Shown here: positions 1-8,593 of the stretch, piece by piece | How the letters are laid out: every line of letters starts with the position of its first letter | Numbering within the stretch: position 1 is the stretch's first letter | From: Thermococcus thioreducens | GTDB taxonomy: Archaea; Methanobacteriota_B; Thermococci; Thermococcales; Thermococcaceae | DNA length: 64,000 bases | Direction: 5' to 3' | Assembly: GCF_002214545.1 (NCBI RefSeq) | Contig: NZ_CP015105.1 | Location: forward strand, 1,922,001-1,986,000 | Program-made: the position numbers and the translations under genes | The notes under the pieces: model-generated | The model's database searches: none | Told to the model about the DNA's origin: nothing | Seen by the model: the letters and a program-made list of their open reading frames with translations, nothing else

Positions 1-102
1 TGGCTCGTAAAACGGGGCGCCAAGGTGCTTTCGGTCGAGAAAATGGAGCCGACCCTGGAGGACGTCTTCATAAAGCTCACCGGAAGGGGGCTGAGGGATT
101 GA
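1..102 (+). CDS. ABC transporter ATP-binding protein, C-terminal end only
   Basis: Only the last 33 codons are inside the window; the gene starts upstream. The tail reads EPTLEDVFIKLTGRG, the usual ending of ATPase subunits of ABC-2 type exporters. The stop overlaps the TTG start of the first permease gene by four bases, so ATPase and two permeases form one translationally coupled operon. The fragment is too short to assign a substrate. Confidence 0.8.
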   Translation, partial: WLVKRGAKVLSVEKMEPTLEDVFIKLTGRGLRD

Positions 103-899
103 TACTGGCTGTTGTGGAGAAGGAATTCCAGATGTTCTTCCGCTACCCCCTAAGGGTCATAAGCTCGATCCTCGTGGGGATAGTCTTCCTCCTCCAGTTC
201 GTCTACTTCGGGCAGGCCGTTCTCGGAGGCAGATACTCGGCCCTTCTTGAGACCTCCACAGGAATGGGGGACTATCCAACCTACGCCCTCATAGGCTACG
301 TCCTCTGGTGGGTCTCCGTCTCGCCAATGGAGGCTTACGTCTGGGGCGTCAGGAGGGAGCTCCAGAGGGGGACATTTGAAACCAACGTCCTGTCTCCGGC
401 GAGGCTTATCAGCCTGCTCTTCGGGCTCTCTCTGAGCTGGCTCCTCATGGATTCAATCCTCATGGCGATAGTCTTTGTCATGGGGGTGATAATCTTCAAA
501 ATCCCCATAACCGCGGCCATCGTTCTGAAGTCCCTGCCGGCTGTAGCGGCGTCTCTCCTGGCGTTTTTGGGCTTCGGCTTTGTATTTGCCGGCTTAGTTA
601 TGCTCCTGAAGAACATCGGGCCCTTCGCCCAGATATTCGAGTTCGCAATGCTGTTCCTGTCCGGGATATTCTTTCCCCTCACTGTAATGCCAGCGACCAT
701 CCGGACTCTATCCAGTCTGTTCCCGCTGACCCATTCGGCACGAATCGTCAGGACGCTCTTTGCAGGCGAGGGGTACTCCACAGTCTCGGGCTCCGTGGCG
801 TGGCTGCTGCTCCTGATACCCGCTTACTGGGCCATCGGCTACCTGCTCTTCCGGTGGGCGGAGAGAACGACGAGAGTGATAGGGTATGGCGGCTACTGA
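99..899 (+). CDS. ABC-2 type transporter permease
   Basis: A 266-residue membrane protein with about six hydrophobic segments and the layout of ABC-2 permeases: an N-terminal membrane helix, a cytoplasmic stretch with RRELQRGTFE near residue 90, then a cluster of helices. It probably forms the membrane channel with the ATPase ending at 102 and the paralogous permease that follows. The start is TTG at 99, inside the ATPase stop. The neighbours suggest export of a lipid, peptide or drug, but nothing in the sequence identifies the substrate. Confidence 0.85.
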   Translation: MILAVVEKEFQMFFRYPLRVISSILVGIVFLLQFVYFGQAVLGGRYSALLETSTGMGDYPTYALIGYVLWWVSVSPMEAYVWGVRRELQRGTFETNVLSPARLISLLFGLSLSWLLMDSILMAIVFVMGVIIFKIPITAAIVLKSLPAVAASLLAFLGFGFVFAGLVMLLKNIGPFAQIFEFAMLFLSGIFFPLTVMPATIRTLSSLFPLTHSARIVRTLFAGEGYSTVSGSVAWLLLLIPAYWAIGYLLFRWAERTTRVIGYGGY

Positions 900-1704
900 G
901 CTCAGGGCCCTCTGGGGGGTGGCCGTTAAAAGCTGGCGCATCTTCCTGAGCTACAAGCTCTGGTTCGTCAGCGATATAGCCCTCGGCTTCTTCTTCGTTG
1001 GACAGGCCCTCCTCATAGGGATAGGCCTCACAGGGGAGAGAAACTCCGAGGCTCTCCGCGAGCTGACCGGCTACTCAGACTACGTGACATTCGCCGTCCT
1101 CGGCTTCATGGTTCTGGGGTTCGGGTTGACGTTTCTCAGCGGTTTCGTCTGGAGCGTTGTGGATGAGCTCTACGCCGGAACCCTTGAGTACTCCTTCGCC
1201 GCCCCGATGAGGAGAATAACCTTCTTCCTCGGCAACGTCCTCACGAGACTGCTCCTTTCATTCGCGTACATGGCGGTTTACGTCCCCCTGTTCGTACTCC
1301 TGTTCGGGCTGAACTTCGACATAGTAGCGTTCTCAAGGGCCATCCCGGTGCTCCTGATCGGCGCCGTCGGGATGGTGGGCATGGGAATGGCCACAGCCGG
1401 GATAGTGCTCTATCTGCGGGATCCGGGGCCGTTCATAAGCATACTGGAGATGCTGGTGTTCGCGTTGAGCGGTGCGATGTACCCCATCTCGGTACTCCCC
1501 GGCGGACTTCAGTTCCTGGCCAGAATACTGCCCTACGCACCCACAACTGAGGCCGTGAGAAGCGTCGTCGCCTACGGTTATGGGGCAGCGGCGGGGGAAA
1601 TAGCGTATCTTCTAGTTCTCTCAACAGCATACGGCCTTCTCGGCTACTTGGCATATAAATGGAGTGAAAAGCAGGCAAAAACCGTCGGTCTCAAGGCCTA
1701 CTGA
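886..1704 (+). CDS. ABC-2 type transporter permease (paralogue of the preceding gene)
   Basis: A 272-residue six-helix membrane protein with the same architecture as its upstream neighbour, including the motif [13 protein letters not shown] at the position where the neighbour has RRELQRGTFE. It overlaps the upstream gene by 14 bases and starts at ATG 886. The two permeases probably form a heterodimer. Its 3' end overlaps the stop of the convergent sugar kinase gene by 14 bases, so no separate terminator fits between them. Confidence 0.85.
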   Translation: MAATELRALWGVAVKSWRIFLSYKLWFVSDIALGFFFVGQALLIGIGLTGERNSEALRELTGYSDYVTFAVLGFMVLGFGLTFLSGFVWSVVDELYAGTLEYSFAAPMRRITFFLGNVLTRLLLSFAYMAVYVPLFVLLFGLNFDIVAFSRAIPVLLIGAVGMVGMGMATAGIVLYLRDPGPFISILEMLVFALSGAMYPISVLPGGLQFLARILPYAPTTEAVRSVVAYGYGAAAGEIAYLLVLSTAYGLLGYLAYKWSEKQAKTVGLKAY

Positions 1705-2587
1705 AGGGAAGCGCGATGCCCGTCTCTTTCGCGACTTCTATGACCCTCTCCAGTGGCACCACAGCGCTCCTCGCACCGACCTTCTGAACGGTGAGATACG
1801 CCAGCACCATGCCCAGCCTTGCGGCTTCCTCCAGCGACCAGCCGTTGAGGACTCCGTAGATAACACCCGCATCAAAGGAATCTCCAGCTCCGGTCGAGTC
1901 CACAACCCGGGCGCTCAGCCCCCTTACCTCGTGCACATTTCCGTCCTCGTCCCTCACCAGGGCCCCGCCACCGTTTAGGGTTACTACGAGGTTTTTAGCT
2001 GAGCAGAGCGATAGGTCGAGGGAACCGAACTTCCGCCTGTACTCGTCCTCGTTCATCATGAGGTAGTCCACCTTCTCCTCTATCTCCGGAGAGAGTTCCG
2101 CCTCCCCTATATCAAGGGAGACCGTTATGCCATCCTCGCTTGCGAAGTTCACGACCTCAACTATAGTCTCCAGAGGGTTCGAGGAGAGGTGAACGTGTCT
2201 AGTCATAGAGAGGTACTCGAAATCCACCTCCTTCATCAGGTTCGCACCTGGATATTTCACTATCCTCTTGTCCTCGCCGCGTATCATAGCCACTGCAACA
2301 CCCGAGGGAACGTCGACAACCTTTATGCCACCGGTGTCCACGCCGAGCTTTTCGAAGTATGCCAGATGAGCCTCGCCAATCTCGTCCCTTCCAACGGCCC
2401 CTATGTAGCCCGTCTTCAATCCAAAGGTGGCCAGCCAGCTTATTGTGTTTGCCGCGGCACCGCCCAGGCCGAAAAAGGCCTCCCTGGCATTGACCTTCTC
2501 GTGAAACTCCGGGAAACGATCCATCAGCATTATGATGTCATAGTTGAGGTTTCCAATTCCCACCACATCGAATCTGACCACGGACAT
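1691..2587 (-). CDS. PfkB/ribokinase-family carbohydrate kinase
   Basis: A 298-residue soluble kinase of the ribokinase fold. The N-terminal glycine pair ([15 protein letters not shown], near residues 40-54) and the C-terminal signature [13 protein letters not shown], with the catalytic Asp in GAGD, are both intact. The family phosphorylates sugars or nucleosides with ATP or ADP; the substrate cannot be read here. ATG 2587 sits directly on the ribosome binding site AGGGGGTGAT, so GTG 2581 (VVRFDVV) is a good alternative start. It is divergent from the ACT-domain regulator and convergent with the ABC permease. Confidence 0.85.
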   Translation of the reverse strand: MSVVRFDVVGIGNLNYDIIMLMDRFPEFHEKVNAREAFFGLGGAAANTISWLATFGLKTGYIGAVGRDEIGEAHLAYFEKLGVDTGGIKVVDVPSGVAVAMIRGEDKRIVKYPGANLMKEVDFEYLSMTRHVHLSSNPLETIVEVVNFASEDGITVSLDIGEAELSPEIEEKVDYLMMNEDEYRRKFGSLDLSLCSAKNLVVTLNGGGALVRDEDGNVHEVRGLSARVVDSTGAGDSFDAGVIYGVLNGWSLEEAARLGMVLAYLTVQKVGARSAVVPLERVIEVAKETGIALPFSRP

Positions 2588-2647
2588 CACCCCCTGAGTG
2601 ATGTGATATGTGGGATTTCGTTAATAATCTTGCGGAAAGCCGAAAGG

Positions 2648-2662
2648 GAAAGATTTAAATAT
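2648..2662 (+). promoter_or_regulatory. Promoter of the ACT-domain regulator gene
   Basis: A BRE/TATA-like stretch, AAAGATTTAAATATC, lies about 40 bases before ATG 2700. A GAGGTGA ribosome binding site follows at about 2689. The spacing fits archaeal transcription starting near 2680. Confidence 0.6.
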
Positions 2663-2699
2663 CCATTCCTACCCACATATGAGTAAGAGGTGAACAAAA

Positions 2700-3293
2700 A
2701 TGATGCTTGTACTGGAGGCCTACTTCAAGAACTACCCCGCCAGAAGGAAGGTAGCCGAGTTTCTCTTTGAAAACGGCCTCAGCGTAAAGAACGGCAAGAT
2801 ATACCTCCGGAACGTGGAGGTTCCCATAAGCGAGCTCGCTAGGGTCATAGGCGTTAACAGGAAGATAGTCTATCACACCATAGAGTACATCGAGAAGACC
2901 TATCCCCTCAAGCTGATATTCGAGCGCCTCAACCCGCTTCCGAGCCTGATAGAGGTCGCTCCTCTGATGGGGTGGGAGGTTCTGGAGATAGAGCTGGACA
3001 AAGGGGGCTATCTTCGGGGCTTTTCCGAGGTTCTCGCCCTGCTCTCAGACAACGGCGTTTCGGTAATGGAGGTGTTCAGCAGAAACCTCCGGGAAGAGCC
3101 CACAAAGCTCTACATAGTTATAGACGGAACCCTGCCGGTTGAGGTCTTCATGAGAGTCAAGGAGATGGAAGGATTCAGGAAGCTAATCCTCCACACGCCG
3201 GAGAAGGACAAGGAGCGCTTCGTCTGCAACTACTGCGAGGTTAAATACTGCCCGAGAAGGGTTTTAATAGAGAGGTTTGAGGCTATCCCGTGA
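2700..3293 (+). CDS. Predicted regulator of amino acid metabolism, HTH plus ACT domain (COG2150-like)
   Basis: A 197-residue protein. The N-terminal 75 residues contain a helix-turn-helix candidate ([22 protein letters not shown]). The middle part, about 80-165, has an ACT-like alternation suited to binding a small ligand. The C-terminus ends with a cysteine cluster, CNYCEVKYC, that could bind metal. The layout matches the archaeal family described as regulators of amino acid metabolism with an ACT domain; the ligand is unknown. It has its own promoter and ends 11 bases inside the convergent acylphosphatase gene. Confidence 0.7.
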   Translation: MMLVLEAYFKNYPARRKVAEFLFENGLSVKNGKIYLRNVEVPISELARVIGVNRKIVYHTIEYIEKTYPLKLIFERLNPLPSLIEVAPLMGWEVLEIELDKGGYLRGFSEVLALLSDNGVSVMEVFSRNLREEPTKLYIVIDGTLPVEVFMRVKEMEGFRKLILHTPEKDKERFVCNYCEVKYCPRRVLIERFEAIP

Positions 3294-3558
3294 CCCTAAA
3301 ACCATCCAGCCCCTCCGGTTCTTCCCATTTTACCTCGACGCGCGTTACCCGCGCCAGCGGCGGCCCCTGGTGGGCCCAGCCAATGAGTGTCTCAACCCTT
3401 TCCGGGTCTCCCTCAACGACGGCCTCAACCGTTCCGTCTGGCAAATTCCTCACCCATCCGCTGAGGCCGAGCTTTCTCGCTTCCCTCTGCATGCTCCACC
3501 TGAAGCCAACACCCTGAACGCGTCCGTAGATTCTAAGGTGAGCCCTCACCCGCTCCAT
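3283..3558 (-). CDS. acyP: Acylphosphatase
   Basis: A 91-residue protein of normal family length. It carries both catalytic signatures: the phosphate loop [10 protein letters not shown] with the active-site Arg near residue 20, and [17 protein letters not shown] with the active-site Asn near residue 38. It hydrolyses the carboxyl-phosphate bond of acyl phosphates in the cytoplasm. It overlaps the 3' end of the convergent regulator gene. Confidence 0.95.
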   Translation of the reverse strand: MERVRAHLRIYGRVQGVGFRWSMQREARKLGLSGWVRNLPDGTVEAVVEGDPERVETLIGWAHQGPPLARVTRVEVKWEEPEGLDGFRVTG

Positions 3559-3630
3559 ACCTCATCCCGTTGAGTGTAGCCCCACAACCGATTTAAGCTT
3601 ATCCGTCGACTCCAGAACCTGGTGAGGGGC

Positions 3631-3942
3631 ATGGAGATGATATTCGTCTACACGACCTTCCCGGACTGGGAGAGCGCCGAGAAGATAGTGAAGACCCTCC
3701 TTGAGAAAAAGCTCATCGCCTGCGCCAACCTCAGGGAGCACAAGGCATTCTACTGGTGGCAGGGAAAGATCGAGGAGGACACCGAAGTCGGCGCCATACT
3801 CAAGACGAGCGTCGATAAGTGGAAAGAACTAAGGGAGGCCATAAAGGAGATGCATCCCTACACCGTTCCGATAATAGCCCGCATCGAGGTCGACAGGGTG
3901 AACAGTGAGTACGCGGAGTGGCTTGAGAAGGTGCTGCTATGA
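3631..3942 (+). CDS. cutA: CutA1 divalent-cation tolerance protein
   Basis: About 103 residues matching the small trimeric CutA1 family: an opening strand [15 protein letters not shown], the LIACAN motif and the W-rich [10 protein letters not shown] stretch. The family is associated with copper and other divalent-metal tolerance. Two starts are plausible, ATG 3631 and ATG 3637; GGTGAGG at 3621 favours the first. The stop overlaps the DUF99 start (ATGA), so the two genes are coupled. Confidence 0.92.
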   Translation: MEMIFVYTTFPDWESAEKIVKTLLEKKLIACANLREHKAFYWWQGKIEEDTEVGAILKTSVDKWKELREAIKEMHPYTVPIIARIEVDRVNSEYAEWLEKVLL

Positions 3943-4526
3943 TAAGAAAGGTCAAGCCCCAGATCAGGGTTGTGGGTTTTGACGACGGGACATTCTCTTT
4001 TTCTTCCAAACTCAAAGGAGAGAAGACAGTCCTAGTGGGAGTCGTCATGAAAGGCTCCCAGGAAGTCGTTGGTGTCCTCTCGCGCTGGATAACCGTTGAT
4101 GGGAGCGATGCGACCGATGCGATGATAGATGCTATCAACTCCTCCAGGTTCAAGGATTTGAGGCTGATTCTCCTCAGGGGCATAACCTACGCGGGCTTCA
4201 ACGTCGTTGACCTGGAGAGGCTCCACTCAGAGACTGGCCTGCCCCTGATAGTCGTCATCAGAAAACGGCCGGATATGGAGGCGATGGTGAAGGCGCTGAG
4301 GAAGCACTTCAGAGATGCCGAGGAGAGGATAGCCCTCCTGAAGAAAGCGCCTCCCCTTCTGGAGCTCGTCCCGGAGAAGCTCTACATCCAGGCCGTGGGG
4401 ATCGATGGGGACAAGGCTTCCGAAGTTATCAGGGTTACGACCCGGACTGGACTCATCCCGGAGCCCCTCAGACTGGCACACATGATAGCGAGCGCGGTCA
4501 TGACGGGAGAGAGCACACGGGGGTAG
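3939..4526 (+). CDS. DUF99 family protein (endonuclease V-like fold)
   Basis: A 195-residue archaeal DUF99 protein. The N-terminal [12 protein letters not shown] supplies the conserved acidic pair, followed by [20 protein letters not shown] and a C-terminal [14 protein letters not shown]. The family is related to endonuclease V but has no settled function. It overlaps cutA by four bases. Confidence 0.85.
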   Translation: MIRKVKPQIRVVGFDDGTFSFSSKLKGEKTVLVGVVMKGSQEVVGVLSRWITVDGSDATDAMIDAINSSRFKDLRLILLRGITYAGFNVVDLERLHSETGLPLIVVIRKRPDMEAMVKALRKHFRDAEERIALLKKAPPLLELVPEKLYIQAVGIDGDKASEVIRVTTRTGLIPEPLRLAHMIASAVMTGESTRG

Positions 4527-4529
4527 GTT

Positions 4530-4538
4530 TATAAGAGG
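4530..4538 (+). promoter_or_regulatory. TATA box of the candidate C/D sRNA
   Basis: GTTTATAAG begins four bases after the DUF99 stop. It has no protein gene ahead of it in this orientation, and lies the usual distance of about 25 bases upstream of the predicted sRNA 5' end near 4556. Confidence 0.5.
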
Positions 4539-4555
4539 GGCCGAAAAGAAAGAAA

Positions 4556-4618
4556 CGGCCGATGATGGCAACAGGGTAGCTACCGAATCTTGATGTGGAA
4601 GCCGTTCCAGTCTGAGGC
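4556..4618 (+). ncRNA. Candidate box C/D guide sRNA
   Basis: A region of about 60 bases between the ends of two convergent genes has the archaeal C/D sRNA layout. A short terminal stem (GCC near 4558, GGC at 4616) encloses a C box ATGATGG (4562-4568), a D' box CCGA (4583-4586, one change from CUGA), a C' box TTGATGT (4590-4596) and a D box CTGA (4612-4615). The possible guides are the bases before D' and before D. A TATA box sits about 25 bases upstream. C' and D' are degenerate, as is common; the rRNA or tRNA target was not determined. Confidence 0.55.
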
Positions 4619-5454
4619 TAATCGCACGGCACCAGCAGCACAGGGGCTTTTGAGTCCCTCATGACCCTTTCCGCGGTGCTTCCAAGGAGCAGATCCTTCA
4701 GAAAGTTTCTGCCCTTCTTGCCTATGACTATCAGTGTGGCGTTCTTTGCCAAGGCAGTCCCTATTATCGCCTGACTTGCACTGCCCACGAGAACTTCAAC
4801 GTCAAACTGGGCCTTTACGCCTTTGGCGGACTTTCTGAGGTTTATCTTCGCCACCTCGATGTTGTGCTCAAGCTCGTCAATCCTGCCGTAGTCCACGGAG
4901 TGAAGCAGGATTCCGCGCTCTATGAGCTCCTCAAACTCCCTGACGGTCTTGACTATCTTTATCGAGCACTTCGAGAAGTCCAGCGCTACCAGAGGGCGCT
5001 TGAATATGGTCGAGCAGTCCATGGAGGGCTCAAAGCCGTCGTCCTTCTTCTGGTACTTGAGGAGAAGAACCGGCCGCTTTGTCGCCCTGGCCAGGTTGGA
5101 GGCGGTGCTGCCCATGAACATGGTCCTCCAGATGTTCTCGCCGACGCTTGGGATAACCACGAGGTCTATGCTTTTCTCCTCCGCCACCTCGGCTATCTCT
5201 ATCGATGGAATACCTATCCTAACTACCGCGTTCACATTTACCCCCTCAGCCCGGAGCTCCTCGGCGAGATCCTCAAGCTTCTCGCGGTAGATATCCTCAA
5301 GCTCAAAGGCCTCGAACTCCGCTATGGTTATGTCAATGACGTGGATGAGGTAGAGCTCCTTAACCCCCATGGAGATGAGCCTCGGGATGCAGGTGCGCAG
5401 GGCGTGCAGGGAAACGTCCGAAAAGTCGGTCGGGTACAAAACCTTCTCAAACAT
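4618..5454 (-). CDS. Tandem universal stress protein (two UspA domains)
   Basis: A 278-residue protein with two Usp domains, about 1-140 and 150-278. The C-terminal domain keeps the nucleotide-binding pattern G-2x-G-9x-G-S in [16 protein letters not shown] followed by APVLLVP. The N-terminal copy has a weaker version ([13 protein letters not shown]). ATG 5454 is chosen over GTG 5463 because the GAGGTGT ribosome binding site then has normal spacing. The family binds ATP or AMP and responds to stress; the specific role is unknown. Confidence 0.9.
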   Translation of the reverse strand: MFEKVLYPTDFSDVSLHALRTCIPRLISMGVKELYLIHVIDITIAEFEAFELEDIYREKLEDLAEELRAEGVNVNAVVRIGIPSIEIAEVAEEKSIDLVVIPSVGENIWRTMFMGSTASNLARATKRPVLLLKYQKKDDGFEPSMDCSTIFKRPLVALDFSKCSIKIVKTVREFEELIERGILLHSVDYGRIDELEHNIEVAKINLRKSAKGVKAQFDVEVLVGSASQAIIGTALAKNATLIVIGKKGRNFLKDLLLGSTAERVMRDSKAPVLLVPCD

Positions 5455-5556
5455 CTTGGACACCTCAGTATTAATTTGGACGTTGGTGCTTATTATCGTT
5501 GCCCATGTATTGGAAAGTGTTATAACGCTCAGAGCGAACTCTCAACGGTGATAGCT

Positions 5557-6753
5557 ATGGTCAAGAGGGTTCACATCTTTGACTGGCACAAGGAAAACGC
5601 GAAGAAGGTTGAAGTTTTTGCCGGCTGGGAGATGCCCATCTGGTACTCCAGCATAAAGGAGGAGCACCTAGCTGTAAGGAACGGCGTGGCAATCTTCGAC
5701 GTCTCCCACATGGGAGAGTTCATCTTCCGCGGTAAAGATGCTTTGGAGTTCCTTCAGTACGTGACCACCAACGACATAAGCAGGCCCCCTGCGATAAGCG
5801 GGACTTACACCCTCGTCCTCAACGAGCGCGGAGCGGTAAAGGACGAGACCCTCGTCTTCAACATGGGGGACGACACCTACATGATGGTCTGCGACAGCGA
5901 TGCCTTTGAGAAGCTCGACGCCTGGTTTAACGCCATAAAGAGAGGAATCGAGAAGTTCGGCCAGCTCGATCTCGAAATCGAGAACAAGACCTACGACATG
6001 GCCATGTTCTCGATACAGGGTCCAAGGGCGAGGGACCTGGCGAAAGACCTCTTCGGCATCGACATCAACGAGCTCTGGTGGTTCCAGGCAAAGGAAGTCG
6101 AGCTCGACGGGATAAAGATGCTCCTCTCAAGGAGCGGCTACACCGGGGAGAACGGCTTTGAGGTCTACTTCGAGGACGCCAACCCTTACCACCCTGACGA
6201 GAGCAAGCGCGGAGAGCCGGAGAAAGCTTTACACGTCTGGAAGACCATCCTTGAGGCCGGAGAGAAGTACGGTATAAAACCCGCCGGACTCGGGGCCAGG
6301 GACACGCTTCGCCTTGAGGCCGGCTACACGCTCTACGGCAACGAGACGAAGGAAATGCAGCTCCTCAGCACGGACATAGACGAGGTCACCCCGCTCCAGG
6401 CCAACCTCGACTTCGCCATCTTCTGGGACAAGGAGTTCATTGGCAAAGATGCCCTCCTCAAGCAGAAAGAGCGCGGCCTCAGCAGGAAGATGGTGCACTT
6501 CAAGATGGTGGACAGGGGAATCCCGAGGGAGGGCTACAGGGTTCTCGTTAACGGCGAACCCATAGGCGAGGTCACCAGTGGAACGTCTTCACCTCTCCTC
6601 GGAATAGGCATTGGAATAGCCTTCGTGAAGGAAGAATACGCCAAGCCCGGCGTCGAGCTGGAGATAGAGATAAGGGGCAAACCCAAGAAGGCCGTAACCG
6701 TTGCTCCGCCCTTCTACGACCCCAAGAAGTACGGGGCCTTCAGGGAGGAGTGA
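5557..6753 (+). CDS. gcvT: Aminomethyltransferase, glycine cleavage T protein
   Basis: A 398-residue folate-dependent enzyme that transfers the aminomethyl carbon of glycine from the H protein to tetrahydrofolate. Family features are [21 protein letters not shown], the FDVSHMGEF motif, [16 protein letters not shown] and a C-terminal [13 protein letters not shown] barrel segment. ATG 5557 has the ribosome binding site GGTGAT. The open frame extends far upstream only because the antisense of the stress-protein gene lacks stops. No other glycine cleavage gene is adjacent. Confidence 0.95.
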   Translation: MVKRVHIFDWHKENAKKVEVFAGWEMPIWYSSIKEEHLAVRNGVAIFDVSHMGEFIFRGKDALEFLQYVTTNDISRPPAISGTYTLVLNERGAVKDETLVFNMGDDTYMMVCDSDAFEKLDAWFNAIKRGIEKFGQLDLEIENKTYDMAMFSIQGPRARDLAKDLFGIDINELWWFQAKEVELDGIKMLLSRSGYTGENGFEVYFEDANPYHPDESKRGEPEKALHVWKTILEAGEKYGIKPAGLGARDTLRLEAGYTLYGNETKEMQLLSTDIDEVTPLQANLDFAIFWDKEFIGKDALLKQKERGLSRKMVHFKMVDRGIPREGYRVLVNGEPIGEVTSGTSSPLLGIGIGIAFVKEEYAKPGVELEIEIRGKPKKAVTVAPPFYDPKKYGAFREE

Positions 6754-6784
6754 TTCCTCCTCTTCTTTTCTCCAAAAACCTTTT

Positions 6785-6810
6785 AGGTAATGGGGGCGTT
6801 ACCTGGTAAC
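6785..6810. promoter_or_regulatory. Palindromic operator candidate upstream of the EamA permease
   Basis: AGGTAA at 6785-6790 is followed by the perfect inverted repeat GTTACC-T-GGTAAC at 6798-6810, giving three related half sites about 45 bases upstream of the TATA box. The position suits an activator, or a repressor acting at a distance. The binding protein is unknown. Confidence 0.45.
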
Positions 6811-6851
6811 GGGAGCAGAACCAAATTTTATTCGGAAAGCCAAAATCGCTG

Positions 6852-6861
6852 AATTTATATT
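6852..6861 (+). promoter_or_regulatory. TATA box of the EamA permease gene
   Basis: ATTTATATTC lies only about 22-30 bases upstream of ATG 6883, and no ribosome binding site precedes that ATG. The mRNA is therefore probably leaderless. Confidence 0.55.
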
Positions 6862-6882
6862 CCCAAAAAATGAGTTTGGGTC

Positions 6883-7722
6883 ATGTCCCGCAGGCATGCG
6901 ATCGGAGCCGTTCTCCTCTGGTCAACCGTCGCAAGTGCCTTCAAGCTCTCACTCCGCTACATGAGTCCTCTCCAGCTCCTCTTCTACGCGTCCCTAACCT
7001 CGCTCGTGCTCTTTGGAATTCTTCACGCGAGAGAGTTCACCCCCAGAAGGGAAAACCTCCGCTCGGCCTACCTCGGCCTTATAAACCCCCTCCTCTACTA
7101 CACCGTCCTCTTCTCGGCCTACGACAGACTGCCGGCCCAGGAAGCGCAGGCACTCAACTACACCTGGCCGCTGATCCTCGTCCTTCTCTCTATTCCCCTC
7201 CTCGGAAAGAGACCCGGGGCGGGGACAGCCTTCGGCCTGTTACTAGGGTTCTTTGGAGCATTAGTCGTTGCCACGAAGGGAGACGTTGCGGGTTTGAACT
7301 TCAGGGACCCAATAGGTGTGGCCCTCGGACTTGGAAGCGCGGTTGTCTGGGCGTCTTACTGGCTCCTCAACCTGCGCGATGGGAGAAAGTTAGTCGAAAA
7401 GATGTTCTGGAACTTCCTCTTCGGCTTCATCTACATCTCCATTACGATGGCCCTAATGGGTGAGCTCGCCGTCCCTCCCGCTGAAGGGCTCGCCGGAGCG
7501 ATCTACGTCGGCCTGTTCGAGATGGGAGTTACTTTCCTCCTCTGGTACCAGGCAGTGGAGGGGGACATGGCGTTTGCATCAAACCTTGCCTACCTGGTGC
7601 CATTCCTCAGCCTGTTCTTCATCTCCCTCCTCGTCGGGGAGAGCATAGCTCCGGCAACGGTGGTGGGGCTGGCGATGATAGTGACCGGTATAATCATCGG
7701 GAAGGGACAGCAAAACTTATAA
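6883..7722 (+). CDS. EamA/DMT superfamily permease
   Basis: A 279-residue membrane protein with ten hydrophobic segments arranged as two EamA halves. The first half opens with AIGAVLLWSTVASAFKLSLR and the second with GVALGLGSAVVWASYWLL, the typical repeated start of drug/metabolite transporters. It probably exports an amino acid or metabolite; the substrate is not deducible. A palindromic operator candidate lies upstream, and the gene ends 28 bases before the tRNA-Trp gene. Confidence 0.88.
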   Translation: MSRRHAIGAVLLWSTVASAFKLSLRYMSPLQLLFYASLTSLVLFGILHAREFTPRRENLRSAYLGLINPLLYYTVLFSAYDRLPAQEAQALNYTWPLILVLLSIPLLGKRPGAGTAFGLLLGFFGALVVATKGDVAGLNFRDPIGVALGLGSAVVWASYWLLNLRDGRKLVEKMFWNFLFGFIYISITMALMGELAVPPAEGLAGAIYVGLFEMGVTFLLWYQAVEGDMAFASNLAYLVPFLSLFFISLLVGESIAPATVVGLAMIVTGIIIGKGQQNL

Positions 7723-7749
7723 ACTCGGCTTGGGTAGGTTAAGCCGGAT

Positions 7750-7890
7750 GGGGGCGTGGTGTAGCCTGGTCCATCATCGCGGGCTCCAGAGGTATGAGGA
7801 CTTGCGGGTTTGCTGATTTGGGGATGAGCCTTTGGAGCTCTGACCCGGAGAAACCCGCGGACCGGGGTTCAAATCCCCGCGCCCCCACCA
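7750..7890 (+). tRNA. tRNA-Trp (CCA) with a 63-base intron carrying a box C/D RNA
   Basis: The acceptor stem GGGGGCG pairs with CGCCCCC and a CCA end is encoded. The anticodon CCA is at 7786-7788. The intron, 7790-7852, follows position 37, the canonical archaeal site; the second exon resumes with the stem CCCGC at 7854-7858. Inside the intron are a C-like box near 7793-7800, CTGA at 7813-7816 (D'), GGATGAG near 7822 (C') and CTGA at 7840-7843 (D). This matches the known euryarchaeal tRNA-Trp intron that guides 2'-O-methylation of its own precursor. A TATA-like CTTATAAAC lies at about 7716. Confidence 0.95.
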
Positions 7891-7894
7891 GTAC

Positions 7895-8191
7895 AAACTT
7901 TTCTGGCGAAAAGTTTGATCAAAAGCTTGTGATTCTCTATTGAACGGCTACTTTTGGAGTGGATTTTCTTCAATGGCTGTTTTTTGATATGAGGATTTGC
8001 TCCAAATGCGCTTCTTAAGGGGTTCAAGTTTTTAGCGCTCCCTTGGAGCGCGGTTATGGTAGAACCCGCGTGAAAAAGCCTGTTTGGAGAATCCAACTTT
8101 CCAATGACTGATTTTGAAACGAATCCATCTCTAAAGGCACCTCAAAAAGAATCACGAACTTTTGGTGAAGCTTTTTCCAAAAGCCTCAGCG
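7895..8191. repeat. 297-bp imperfect palindrome, MITE-like or long-hairpin element
   Basis: This 353-base gap between tRNA-Trp and the next gene holds no credible gene, but nearly all of it is one imperfect palindrome centred near 8043. Matching pairs are 7920-7936 with 8148-8164 (15 of 17 bases complementary), 7993-8013 with 8076-8094, and a perfect apex GCGCTCC-CTT-GGAGCGC at 8035-8051. A smaller perfect hairpin, AAACTTTTC-TGGC-GAAAAGTTT, opens the left arm at 7895-7916. It could be a transposon-derived repeat or a structured RNA. Confidence 0.65.
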
Positions 8192-8243
8192 CCGGCGGAA
8201 GTTTTATTAACTTTGACTCATAAAAAGTTTACGAGGTGGTATC

Positions 8244-8480
8244 ATGGAGGAGCCCATAAAGATAGGCCACGACAAGTTCTACATCGGCGAAGGAGAAACG
8301 GCCAGAAGGGAACTCCGCGTGGTTAAGGTCAGCGACGACGTGATCCAGGTGCAGGAAGAGGTCCACGGCATCATAGCCCTCGTTGGCGCAAGCTCAAGCG
8401 TCAACATAAAGAAGGAAGAACTCAGGAACCTGATCAAGGTTGTCAAAGAGGAGTTCGGATGGACCGACATCTGCGAGTGA
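8244..8480 (+). CDS. Small conserved-looking protein of unknown function
   Basis: A 78-residue acidic soluble protein with no family I recognise. It has a good ribosome binding site (GAGGTGGT), a TATA-like TTTTATTAAC upstream and thermococcal codon use. The predicted structure is a few strands (IKIGHDKFYIGEGE, LRVVKVSDDVIQVQEEV) followed by a C-terminal helix. A short hairpin, GCCGAA-T-TTCGGC at 8497-8509, follows the stop. Confidence 0.7.
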   Translation: MEEPIKIGHDKFYIGEGETARRELRVVKVSDDVIQVQEEVHGIIALVGASSSVNIKKEELRNLIKVVKEEFGWTDICE

Positions 8481-8526
8481 ACCTCTCCTTTTTTCCGCCG
8501 AATTTCGGCTTTGCCGCCTTTATGGG

Positions 8527-8543
8527 TATCATCGGCGGTGATA
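8527..8543. promoter_or_regulatory. Thermococcales Glycolytic Motif upstream of fbp
   Basis: TATCAT-CGGCG-GTGATA matches the consensus TATCAC-N5-GTGATA with one change. It lies just upstream of the fbp TATA box. In this order the regulator Tgr (TrmBL1) is known to activate gluconeogenic promoters upstream of TATA and to repress when bound downstream. Confidence 0.8.
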
Positions 8544-8548
8544 TTAAC

Positions 8549-8565
8549 GTTTTATAAGTATAAAA
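8549..8565 (+). promoter_or_regulatory. TATA box of fbp
   Basis: The AT-rich GTTTTATAAGTATAAAA directly follows the glycolytic motif and lies about 30-45 bases before ATG 8594. Confidence 0.65.
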
Positions 8566-8593
8566 GTGCTTAAAAGCCATCGAGGTGATTGCC

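Noticed and set aside
2582-2606. Glycolytic motif between the sugar kinase and regulator genes
   Set aside because: CATCAC and GTGATG are separated by seven bases instead of five and overlap the kinase ribosome binding site.
4864-5556. Long N-terminal extension of the GcvT frame, opposite the stress-protein gene
   Set aside because: It is antisense to the tandem stress-protein gene and lacks a family match; the GcvT family N-terminus begins at ATG 5557.
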